Source: Thiofilum sp039797965 (GTDB lineage: Bacteria > Pseudomonadota > Gammaproteobacteria > Thiotrichales > Thiotrichaceae). Taken from it: a stretch of 7,772 nucleotides of DNA. Under the pieces are notes generated by a model that did not search any database, was not told the origin of the DNA, and worked only from the letters and a program-made list of their open reading frames with translations. Positions 1 to 6,010 of this stretch are shown here, one piece after another (positions within the stretch are counted from its first letter, which is position 1; the number at the start of each line of letters is the position of its first letter). Made by a program: the position numbers and the translations under genes. The DNA is taken from contig JBDKGX010000113.1 in NCBI GenBank assembly GCA_039797965.1, positions 1 through 7,772 of the forward strand, read 5' to 3'.

Positions 1-388
1 GATAAGTACGTACTCGCCACACCCCCGTCAGCACAGACTCTTGAATCTGCACTCTGGGTTTGCCGCTATAAACAATACTCACCTCACCTTCATGAAGTAC
101 TTGATTGATTAAGTCTAAATTAGCAGCCTCTAAGCCTTTTAAATCGACTGCAAAAGCCGCTTGCCCCATTTGATACTGGGCAATACCTTGTTGCAACTGT
201 TGAAGTAACTGCTTAGCCGCTAATAAATCAGTAATATCCTCTGGCTCTGGCAAAATCGGCGGGTGATAGGTAGGCATAGCGCCGGGCGAACCGGTGAAAC
301 TCAATTGCTCATCACCTTCTTCATTAGGCTGAGTCCCTACCCCCACAATCGGAATACCAATCGGTCTGCCGTAAAATTGATTGCTCAT
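1..388 (-). CDS. hupH: Hydrogenase maturation protein HupH/HyaF family (N-terminal part, runs off window)
   Basis: The first 129 residues of a protein I recognise as HupH/HyaF, an accessory factor of uptake [NiFe] hydrogenases thought to act in the cytoplasm on maturation of the small (Fe-S) subunit. Visible family features are the N-terminal GIPIVGVGTQP segment (residues 11-21), a proline/acid stretch PPILPEPED (43-51), the AVDL strand (80-83), HEGEVS (99-104) and QESVLTGVWRVR (116-127); E. coli HyaF has the matching GTQPND, GEGEVS and GLWRVR. Family members are roughly 280 residues, so a little under half is present and the C-terminus lies beyond position 1. Start: the ATG at 388-386 is preceded by AAGGAT with 6 bases between, and lies 13 bases after the hupG stop, so it is co-transcribed with hupD, hupF and hupG. 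No frameshift is seen in the visible part. Confidence 0.88.
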   Translation of the reverse strand, partial: MSNQFYGRPIGIPIVGVGTQPNEEGDEQLSFTGSPGAMPTYHPPILPEPEDITDLLAAKQLLQQLQQGIAQYQMGQAAFAVDLKGLEAANLDLINQVLHEGEVSIVYSGKPRVQIQESVLTGVWRVRTY

Positions 389-401
389 CTATTAATCCTT
401 A

Positions 402-812
402 TTAATGACTGACTACAGGTATCCCAATGGATAAAGGTCGGCTCGGCTCTGAGGCTAAGATTTTATTAATTTCGTCCAAGTACACTCCCCAATCTTGCAC
501 GCCGGTAATCGTACCTAAATACTCATTACCTTTTAAAAACACCAAAGCCGGCCATGCTTGAAAGCCATATAAACTTTGTAACTTTTTCTCGTCTTCCGTA
601 GCAATGACGGCGGCAGCAAATTGCCCCTTAAAGGCTTTTACTAGTTCTGGCAATATCACCGCCACATCATTGGTTTCTGGAAAGCGCTTAGGGTCTTCGG
701 TAAAAAACAACACGCTAAAGGCTTGTTGGCTCAAGAAATCGGGGACTTGAGTCGCGTTTAAACGTGGATAGCCCAGTTGCTGATACAGGCGTTGCACTAG
801 GGGTGAGGGCAT
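402..812 (-). CDS. hupG: HupG/HyaE family thioredoxin-fold hydrogenase chaperone
   Basis: A 136-residue protein of the HyaE/HupG family (E. coli HyaE is of similar size). It has a thioredoxin-like fold but no cysteine at all, so it is not a redox protein. Recognisable parts: SVLFFTEDPKRFPET (33-47), equivalent to the SSDPKRTPE stretch of HyaE; a buried strand AAAVIAT (66-72); and YGFQAWPALVFLKG (82-95), where P88 sits at the thioredoxin cis-proline position. HyaE is known to bind the Tat signal peptide of the hydrogenase small subunit, so a proofreading role for HupS before export is the natural inference. It starts 6 bases after the hupF stop; its AAAGGA ribosome site overlaps the last hupF codons, which suggests translational coupling. 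The C-terminal tail (about 122-136) resembles the start of HupH (see findings). Confidence 0.87.
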   Translation of the reverse strand: MPSPLVQRLYQQLGYPRLNATQVPDFLSQQAFSVLFFTEDPKRFPETNDVAVILPELVKAFKGQFAAAVIATEDEKKLQSLYGFQAWPALVFLKGNEYLGTITGVQDWGVYLDEINKILASEPSRPLSIGIPVVSH

Positions 813-818
813 AACATA

Positions 819-1139
819 TTATCCTTTTATAATAACCTGCGAGCGCAAGTGCTCAGGTAAGGGTGGCTCACGATCAATCAGATCAGCAAAGAGTGAGTCA
901 ATGGCTGAAGTACTTTGTTCACTCATAGTCAGACTTAGCGCTTGCAAAGCCTCTTGCATTTGTAGAGCGGTAGAGGGATCAAGTACTTCACGCGCCGCCC
1001 CTAAGAAATTGAGTATCCAAGTCCCTGTAGGCTGCTCACCCACTAGTAACATATCGACGGTTTCAATCTGACCCTTTGCCTCACATAAGGCATAAGTACC
1101 TTGCATACTCAGTACTTGCATTGGAACGCCCATACACAT
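819..1139 (-). CDS. hupF: HupF, HypC-family hydrogenase large-subunit chaperone
   Basis: A 106-residue protein that starts MCMGVPMQV, the HypC/HupF signature; Cys2 (exposed after Met1 removal) is the residue by which this family holds the Fe(CN)2CO unit or the immature large subunit. The core runs to about residue 56 and ends with WILNFLGAAREVLD (41-54). Unlike general HypC (about 75-90 residues) it has a helical C-terminal extension, with LFADLIDREPPLPEHLR at 83-99, characteristic of HupF. HupF of Rhizobium leguminosarum is reported to stabilise HupL under oxygen, which fits the O2-tolerant enzyme encoded here. The start is only 2 bases after the hupD stop; a GGAG lies 9 bases upstream inside hupD, so coupled translation is likely. 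HupF rather than HypC is chosen because of the extension and the hupD-hupF-hupG order. Confidence 0.92.
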   Translation of the reverse strand: MCMGVPMQVLSMQGTYALCEAKGQIETVDMLLVGEQPTGTWILNFLGAAREVLDPSTALQMQEALQALSLTMSEQSTSAIDSLFADLIDREPPLPEHLRSQVIIKG

Positions 1140-1141
1140 TG

Positions 1142-1831
1142 TTAGGGTCTCCGGCTATCAACATTGACGTTGATGGTGTGCTCAATCAAAGTCGGTTTGG
1201 GGTCAAATTGGAAGGCTTGATTAATTAATATACGCTCATCCCCTACACGGCAAGCAGCTTGCTCACTGGGACGCCCTGCTTCATATTGAGCCAATGCTAA
1301 TTGAGAAGGTGATAAGTGCTCGTGATCAAGCAGTGGGGTAGCACGGGGAGTAGCGTTAACACCTAATTGAGCCAAGTACTCCATAGCAATTTGAATCGCT
1401 GGCTGAATTTGTGCTTTAACGGCGGGACGCAGACTACCCCCGTAGTCCTCTAACTCCACAGGCTGTACACCAATGAGTAAAATCTTTTCAGGATAGCTAT
1501 CGAGGAGCTGAGTGGTCGCTAGTACTTCTTGAAAGCCTGTTTGATGCAAACTCATTTTTTTAGCCCCCATAAAACTGGGAACGTCATTATCTTCGATAAT
1601 TTTCAGGGTGCCGCCCTCAAGACCATAATCAATCGCGTCAAACACCACCAAAATATCCGCGGCTTGAACGTGTTGAACGAGATAAATCCCTTGAGTTCCG
1701 CCATCCATGAGAGTGACATGATTAGGAAAAGTGTAATGTTGATGTAAAGCTTCAATACAACGTACTCCAAAGCCTTCATCCGCCCACAGTACATTACCTA
1801 TTCCTAATAGGAGTACGGATTTGTCTTGCAT
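1142..1831 (-). CDS. hupD: HupD/HybD family [NiFe] hydrogenase maturation endopeptidase
   Basis: Cytoplasmic protease that removes the C-terminal peptide of HupL after nickel has been inserted. The N-terminal GIGNVLWADEGFG (10-22) contains the metal ligand E19; VVFDAID (62-68) supplies D65 and KMSLHQTGF (92-100) supplies H96. These align with Glu16, Asp62 and His93 of E. coli HybD, which bind Ni in the substrate. IGVQPVELEDYGGSLRP (120-136) is the conserved hydrophobic/loop segment. At 229 residues it is longer than HybD (about 164). The stretch to about residue 202, including YEAGRPSEQAACRVGDER (183-200), is typical of HupD, and the last 27 or so residues look like an additional tail. Start: ATG at 1831-1829 has an almost perfect AAGGAGGT six bases upstream. 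It is the first gene of the leftward hupDFGH unit, divergent from hupS. Confidence 0.94.
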   Translation of the reverse strand: MQDKSVLLLGIGNVLWADEGFGVRCIEALHQHYTFPNHVTLMDGGTQGIYLVQHVQAADILVVFDAIDYGLEGGTLKIIEDNDVPSFMGAKKMSLHQTGFQEVLATTQLLDSYPEKILLIGVQPVELEDYGGSLRPAVKAQIQPAIQIAMEYLAQLGVNATPRATPLLDHEHLSPSQLALAQYEAGRPSEQAACRVGDERILINQAFQFDPKPTLIEHTINVNVDSRRP

Positions 1832-1885
1832 TTAAACCTCCTTCAACGGCTATATGTAAAATACTATTACACTTTTAAAAAAAAC

Positions 1886-1912
1886 TGCAAGGTTAATTTG
1901 CACCTTTAACCT
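1886..1912. promoter_or_regulatory. Candidate activator site: two overlapping palindromes
   Basis: Two inverted repeats overlap here. TGCAA-N7-TTGCA (1886-1902) has the 17-bp size and TGCA-N9-TGCA spacing of NtrC-type sites (TGCAC-N7-GTGCA consensus). AGGTTAA-N9-TTAACCT (1890-1912) is a perfect 7-bp repeat. The first is centred near 1894, about 146 bases before the predicted hupS start of transcription, a usual distance for an enhancer site of a sigma-54 activator. An NtrC-like hydrogenase regulator (HoxA/HupR type) is the obvious candidate, but the TTG-N5-CAA motif reported for HupR is absent, so identity of the protein is inference. Confidence 0.45.
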
Positions 1913-2013
1913 ACTTAAACGCTACAGTTTAAGACTATGCAAACGTTTTTAAATGGATGGTTAGTGGTATGTTTCAACCTCCTATCGAAAGACATCACTA
2001 TTACAAGCCTAGT

Positions 2014-2029
2014 TGGCATCTGATTTGCA
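2014..2029 (+). promoter_or_regulatory. Sigma-54 type -24/-12 promoter for hupSL operon
   Basis: TGGCATCTGATTTGCA matches the sigma-54 consensus TGGCACG-N4-TTGCA at every position except the sixth and seventh (C to T, G to C). The invariant GG (2015-2016) and GC (2027-2028) have the required spacing. Transcription would start near 2040, giving a leader of about 32 bases with GAGGAG before the hupS ATG. Hydrogenase promoters of this type, driven by HoxA/HupR/NifA-like activators, are known in several proteobacteria, so this fits the genes downstream. Confidence 0.72.
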
Positions 2030-2071
2030 TAGATAGAAGGCTAGTCCAGATTTGGAATTGAGGAGAATCTT

Positions 2072-3184
2072 ATGATTGAAACCTTTTATGATGTCATGCG
2101 TCGCCAAGGCATCTCACGGCGCAGTTTCCTAAAGTACTGTAGCCTCACTGCCGCTGCATTGGGTTTAGGCCCTGAGTTTGCTGGTAAAATCGCTCATGCT
2201 ATGGAAACCAAACCACGTATACCTGTGCTCTGGCTACACGGTTTAGAGTGTACTTGTTGTTCAGAATCGTTTATTCGTTCTGCTCATCCACTGGCTAAAG
2301 ATGTTATTTTATCCATGGTGTCATTGGATTACGACGATGTGATCATGGCCGCCGCCGGACAACAGGCAGAAGCGATTATTGAAGAAACCATTCAAAAATA
2401 TGATGGTAACTTCATTCTAGCGGTAGAAGGTAATCCCCCCCTTAATCAAGACGGTATGTCTTGCATTATTGCAGGTAAGCCTTTCGTTGAGCAGCTCACA
2501 CATGTGGCTAAACATTGTAAAGCCATTATTTCATGGGGTTCCTGCGCCTCTTATGGTTGTGTACAAGCCGCTAAACCTAATCCCACTCGTGCCACACCTG
2601 TTCACAAAGTCATTACAGATAAACCCATTATTAAAGTACCTGGCTGTCCTCCAATTGCTGAGGTGATGACAGCGGTTATTACTTATATTTTGACCTTTGA
2701 GAAGTTCCCCGAACTGGATCGTCAAGGTCGCCCCAAAATGTTTTATAGCCAACGCATCCACGATAAATGCTATCGCCGTCCACATTTTGACGCAGGGCAA
2801 TTTGTGGAAAGTTTTGACGACGAAGGCGCTCGCAAAGGCTATTGCTTATATAAAGTCGGCTGTAAGGGGCCAACGACTTATAACGCTTGCTCAACAATTC
2901 GTTGGAATGAAGGTACTTCTTTCCCGATTCAAGCCGGTCATGGTTGTATTGGTTGCTCTGAGGATGGTTTTTGGGATAAAGGCTCTTGGTATGCACGCCT
3001 GAGTGATATTAATGCCTTTGGGGTGGAGTCTAATGCGGACACGATTGGGGGAATTGCAGCCACTGCGGTAGGCGTAGGCATTGCAGCCCATGCCGCCGTT
3101 TCAGCCGTCAAACGCATAAAAGAACAAAACCCGACGACTAACACCGTTCCCACTGAGTCTAATGATCGGGCACAAGGAGAATAA
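2072..3184 (+). CDS. hupS: Uptake [NiFe] hydrogenase small subunit, O2-tolerant group 1 type
   Basis: A 370-residue Fe-S subunit. A Tat signal SRRSFLK (15-21) is followed by a hydrophobic stretch and an AHA|ME cleavage site after residue 43. Subtracting 43 brings every ligand into register with mature E. coli HyaA: proximal cluster C60, C62, C63, C158, C163 and C192; distal cluster H230, C233, C258 and C264; medial cluster C273, C292 and C295. The two supernumerary proximal cysteines (C62 in ECTCCSES, C163 in SCASYGC) are those of the [4Fe-3S] cluster of O2-tolerant membrane-bound hydrogenases. A C-terminal hydrophobic helix (about 326-346) followed by KRIK anchors it in the membrane next to HupC. 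The role is electron transfer from the HupL site to cytochrome b on the periplasmic side. It is first in the operon, 42 bases after the sigma-54 element; the hupL start lies 3 bases after its stop. Confidence 0.98.
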   Translation: MIETFYDVMRRQGISRRSFLKYCSLTAAALGLGPEFAGKIAHAMETKPRIPVLWLHGLECTCCSESFIRSAHPLAKDVILSMVSLDYDDVIMAAAGQQAEAIIEETIQKYDGNFILAVEGNPPLNQDGMSCIIAGKPFVEQLTHVAKHCKAIISWGSCASYGCVQAAKPNPTRATPVHKVITDKPIIKVPGCPPIAEVMTAVITYILTFEKFPELDRQGRPKMFYSQRIHDKCYRRPHFDAGQFVESFDDEGARKGYCLYKVGCKGPTTYNACSTIRWNEGTSFPIQAGHGCIGCSEDGFWDKGSWYARLSDINAFGVESNADTIGGIAATAVGVGIAAHAAVSAVKRIKEQNPTTNTVPTESNDRAQGE

Positions 3185-3187
3185 AAT

Positions 3188-5002
3188 ATGGCAGTGATTA
3201 CCACTCCTAATGGTTATAATTTAGATAACTCAGGTCAACGGGTTGTCATTGATCCTGTGACTCGTATCGAAGGGCATATGCGCTGCGAGGTCAATATTGA
3301 CGCTGGCAATGTGATTCGTAATGCGGTATCTACGGGTACGATGTGGCGCGGTTTAGAAGTTATTTTAAAAGGGCGTGACCCACGCGATGCATGGGCATTC
3401 GTGGAACGGATTTGTGGTGTGTGTACCGGATGCCATGCTTTAACGTCAGTACGTGCCGTTGAAGATGCTTTAGGCATTCAGATTCCTCTTAATGCCCATT
3501 TAATTCGTGAGATGATGGCTAAAACGCTTCAAGTCCATGATCACGTTGTACATTTCTATCACTTACATGCATTGGATTGGGTAAATCCCGTTAATGCTTT
3601 AAAAGCCGACCCTCGTGCCACCTCGACGTTACAGCAAACCATTTCCCCTGCTCATCCCTTGTCTAGTCCCGGCTATTTCCGTGATGTACAAACTCGGATT
3701 AAACGCTTTATTGAGTCAGGGCAATTAGGGCCTTTTAAAAACGGTTACTGGGATAATCCGGCTTATAAATTACCGCCTGAAGCCGATTTAATGGCAGTGG
3801 CACATTATTTGGAAGCACTGGATTTACAAAAAGAATTCGTTAAGGTTCATACCGTATTTGGTGGTAAAAACCCACACCCTAACTACTTAGTGGGAGGCGT
3901 ACCTTGTGCCATTAATATGGATCAAGCTATGTCCGCAGGTGCCCCCCTCAATATGGAGCGTCTGAACTTTGTTCGTGCTCGTATTGATGAAATGATTACT
4001 TTCACTAAAAACGTCTATCTCCCTGATGTACTCGCTATTGCTAGCTTCTACAAAGGTCAGCTCTGGGGTGGTGGGCATGGGGCAATTAATGTCATGGATT
4101 ACGGGGACTACTCCAAAGTACCTTATGATAAATCCACCGACCAACTACCCGGCGGCGTGATTCTCAATGGGAATTGGAATGAGATTTTCCCTATTGATCC
4201 ACGAGATCCTGAGCAAGTGCAGGAATTTGTTAATCACTCGTGGTACTCCTATCCTGACGAGAGTAAAGGTTTACATCCGTGGGATGGCATTACTGAGCCT
4301 AATTATGTGCTAGGTGCTAATACCAAAGGGACTCGTACTCATATTCAAGAAATTGACGAAAGTGCAAAGTACTCATGGATAAAATCCCCTCGTTGGAAAG
4401 GTCATGCGGTTGAGGTAGGCCCCTTATCACGCTATACCCTCGCCTATGCTAAAGGGGTGGGTTATGTGAAAAATCAAGTCGATAATAGCCTACGCGCTTT
4501 TAATCAATTAGCAGGTACTAATCTAGATGCTAAAGCGGCACTCAATAGCACGATTGGTCGTACTTTAGCCCGTGCTCTAGAAGCTGAGTATTGCGCTGAT
4601 ATGATGTTAGAAGATTGGCATCAACTCATTGGTAATATCAAAGCAGGCGATACTGCTACCGCTAATATGGATAAATGGCACCCATCCACTTGGCCATCTG
4701 AGGCTAAAGGAGTCGGTACAGTCGCAGCACCTCGCGGTGGATTAGGGCATTGGATCAAAATCAAAGACGGTAAAATCGAAAACTATCAATGTGTAGTCCC
4801 GACCACTTGGAATGGCTCACCTCGTGACGCCAAAGGTAATATCGGCGCGTTTGAAGCTTGCTTGATTAATACCCCTGTGGAACGTCCTAACGAACCTGTA
4901 GAAATTTTACGGAGTTTGCATAGTTTTGACCCTTGTCTTGCCTGTTCTACTCACGTGATGGGACCCGATGGACAAGAGCTAACCACTGTTAAAGTACGCT
5001 AA
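3188..5002 (+). CDS. hupL: Uptake [NiFe] hydrogenase large subunit
   Basis: A 604-residue catalytic subunit, full length for group 1 enzymes, oxidising H2 at the NiFe(CN)2CO centre. The L1 motif RICGVCTGCH (74-83) gives nickel/bridging ligands C76 and C79; the L2 motif DPCLACSTH (581-589) gives C583 and C586. The N-terminal RIEGHMR (26-32) is also typical. After H589 come 15 residues beginning VMGP, the peptide removed by HupD, so the gene encodes the unprocessed precursor. There is no signal peptide; export should occur piggyback with HupS. C82 inside L1 is an additional cysteine that many group 1 enzymes lack. The ATG is preceded by AAGGAG (3174-3179) located within the end of hupS, so the two subunits are probably translationally coupled and made in equal amounts. 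Confidence 0.98.
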   Translation: MAVITTPNGYNLDNSGQRVVIDPVTRIEGHMRCEVNIDAGNVIRNAVSTGTMWRGLEVILKGRDPRDAWAFVERICGVCTGCHALTSVRAVEDALGIQIPLNAHLIREMMAKTLQVHDHVVHFYHLHALDWVNPVNALKADPRATSTLQQTISPAHPLSSPGYFRDVQTRIKRFIESGQLGPFKNGYWDNPAYKLPPEADLMAVAHYLEALDLQKEFVKVHTVFGGKNPHPNYLVGGVPCAINMDQAMSAGAPLNMERLNFVRARIDEMITFTKNVYLPDVLAIASFYKGQLWGGGHGAINVMDYGDYSKVPYDKSTDQLPGGVILNGNWNEIFPIDPRDPEQVQEFVNHSWYSYPDESKGLHPWDGITEPNYVLGANTKGTRTHIQEIDESAKYSWIKSPRWKGHAVEVGPLSRYTLAYAKGVGYVKNQVDNSLRAFNQLAGTNLDAKAALNSTIGRTLARALEAEYCADMMLEDWHQLIGNIKAGDTATANMDKWHPSTWPSEAKGVGTVAAPRGGLGHWIKIKDGKIENYQCVVPTTWNGSPRDAKGNIGAFEACLINTPVERPNEPVEILRSLHSFDPCLACSTHVMGPDGQELTTVKVR

Positions 5003-5012
5003 GGAGTAAAAA

Positions 5013-5219
5013 ATGTTGAGACATTGGATTTATGTAATGCTAATGACTTTAGTCGGCTTTAGTGGTCAAGTACTTGCCCATGCGGGATCACACGCTGAAT
5101 TTAGCTCATGGCAACAAGTGACCCACTACCTTAGCCAGCCTTATCACATCATGGGAATAGTGAGCATTGCGGTGGTGATTATGGGTGTGGTGTTCTGGCG
5201 TCAATGGCACAGGAGATAA
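5013..5219 (+). CDS. Small His-containing membrane protein of unknown function in hup operon
   Basis: A 68-residue protein I cannot assign to a named family. Residues 1-22 look like a signal peptide ending in VLA; the next region (23-45) contains H23, H27, H38 and H45, and a transmembrane helix follows (about 46-62), closed by the basic tail WRQWHRR. If the signal is cleaved, the His-bearing segment faces the periplasm and the tail the cytoplasm; if not, it is a two-helix hairpin. It is very likely a real gene: TAAGGAG overlaps the hupL stop 7 bases before its ATG, and its last codons (AGG AGA TAA) form the ribosome site of hupC, 4 bases away. The H-x3-H and TH-x6-H pattern is faintly like the N-terminal part of HupE/UreJ metal transporters, but this is only resemblance. 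A role in metal handling or in coupling HupSL to HupC is inference. Confidence 0.8.
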   Translation: MLRHWIYVMLMTLVGFSGQVLAHAGSHAEFSSWQQVTHYLSQPYHIMGIVSIAVVIMGVVFWRQWHRR

Positions 5220-5223
5220 TCTC

Positions 5224-5928
5224 ATGGAACCGCAATCTACCTTCCAACCCGCGGTTTATGTGTATGAAGCACCTTTACGCTTATGGCACTGGATTAATGC
5301 TTTAGCGATTGTAACTTTAGCACTGACGGGTTATTTCATTGGACAACCGTTGCCGTCATTGTCTGGAGAGGCTAGTAACCATTTTCTCATGGGCTATATT
5401 CGTTTTGCCCATTTTGCCGCAGGCTATATTTTAATAGTGGGTTTTATAGGGCGAATATACTGGGCATTCGTTGGTAACTCCCACGCTCGTGAAATCTTTT
5501 TCATCCCCATTTGGAAAAAAGACTTTTGGAGTGGGGTCTGGCATGAGATTCGTTGGTATTCCTTTTTAGCCAAAGAACCCCGCAAATACACCGGACATAA
5601 TCCATTAGCTTTAATTACCATGCATCTGATGTTTGTGTGGGGCATGATTTTTATGATAGTGACCGGACTAGCCTTATATGGCGAAGGTGAGGGTATGGGG
5701 TCATGGCAATATGAGTACTTTAGCTCATGGGTAATTCCCTTCTTTGGTCAAAGCCTTGATGTACACGCGTGGCATCGTTTAGGTATGTGGTGGATGGGAC
5801 TATTTGTCATGGCACATATTTATGTGGCTATTCGTGAAGACATTATGTCACGTCAATCCTTAGTCAGTACCATGATTAGTGGCTGGCGCACCTTTAAAGA
5901 CACTCGCAAAGTGGACGACGGTCACTAA
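5224..5928 (+). CDS. hupC: Hydrogenase cytochrome b subunit (HupC/HyaC)
   Basis: A 234-residue integral membrane diheme cytochrome b that takes electrons from HupS and reduces quinone. Four helices are seen at about 23-40, 61-82, 131-152 and 185-205. Candidate heme ligands are H22 in RLWHW, H63 in RFAHF, H184 in HAWHRLG and H198 in MAHIY; H134 is another helix histidine. The conserved YVYEAPLRLWHW start and the VAIREDIMSRQS end match the family in order and length. The start at 5224 is chosen over an in-frame ATG at 5185 because AGGAGA (5211-5216) lies 7 bases upstream and the earlier start would overlap the preceding gene by 35 bases and add 13 residues that do not look like HupC. It is last in the operon, followed by a terminator. 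Confidence 0.96.
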   Translation: MEPQSTFQPAVYVYEAPLRLWHWINALAIVTLALTGYFIGQPLPSLSGEASNHFLMGYIRFAHFAAGYILIVGFIGRIYWAFVGNSHAREIFFIPIWKKDFWSGVWHEIRWYSFLAKEPRKYTGHNPLALITMHLMFVWGMIFMIVTGLALYGEGEGMGSWQYEYFSSWVIPFFGQSLDVHAWHRLGMWWMGLFVMAHIYVAIREDIMSRQSLVSTMISGWRTFKDTRKVDDGH

Positions 5929-5965
5929 ACTGAACCCTGTATAATAAAAACGTTTCATCTAATTT

Positions 5966-5997
5966 AAGCCTAATTATTCTATAGTTAGGCTTTTTTT
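5966..5997 (+). terminator. Intrinsic terminator of hupSL operon
   Basis: AAGCCTAA (5966-5973) pairs perfectly with TTAGGCTT (5985-5992) around an 11-base loop, and the second arm runs into seven T (5991-5997). It lies 38 bases after the hupC stop. On the other strand the stem also follows the minus-strand gene ending at 6011, but without a comparable T tract, so it probably serves the rightward operon mainly. Confidence 0.88.
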
Positions 5998-6010
5998 AGC
6001 CCTCAGTAGC

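Larger units (their letters stand above)
1832..2071. promoter_or_regulatory. Divergent control region between hupD and hupS
   Basis: These 240 bases separate the two divergent hydrogenase operons. Reading rightward it holds the hupD ribosome site (about 1837-1844), an A/T-rich tract with eight consecutive A (about 1877-1884), overlapping palindromes at 1886-1912, an imperfect inverted repeat at 1963-1999, a sigma-54 type promoter at 2014-2029, and the hupS ribosome site GAGGAG (2060-2065, 6 bases before ATG). No convincing promoter for the leftward operon was found; weak sigma-70-like hexamers exist on the minus strand between about 1845 and 1885 but do not stand out from the A/T-rich background. 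Confidence 0.75.

Noticed and set aside
819..1139. General HypC instead of HupF
   Set aside because: The C-terminal LFADLIDREPPLPEHLR extension and the hupD-hupF-hupG order favour HupF.
1529..1747. Open frame of 72 codons on the plus strand inside hupD
   Set aside because: Antisense to a well supported gene with intact metal ligands, and no ribosome site or family resemblance.
1832..2013. HupR-type site TTG-N5-CAA
   Set aside because: Looked for in the hupD-hupS region on both strands (the motif is palindromic) and not found.
2531..3204. Several open frames antisense to or shifted within hupS
   Set aside because: They overlap each other and the highly conserved Fe-S subunit; they are shadows caused by its codon pattern.
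3235..4144. Open frames antisense to hupL
   Set aside because: Lie entirely in the catalytic subunit gene, with no independent signals.
5185..5223. Upstream in-frame ATG for hupC at 5185
   Set aside because: It would overlap the 68-residue gene and add 13 residues unlike HupC; a good AGGAGA ribosome site supports the start at 5224.
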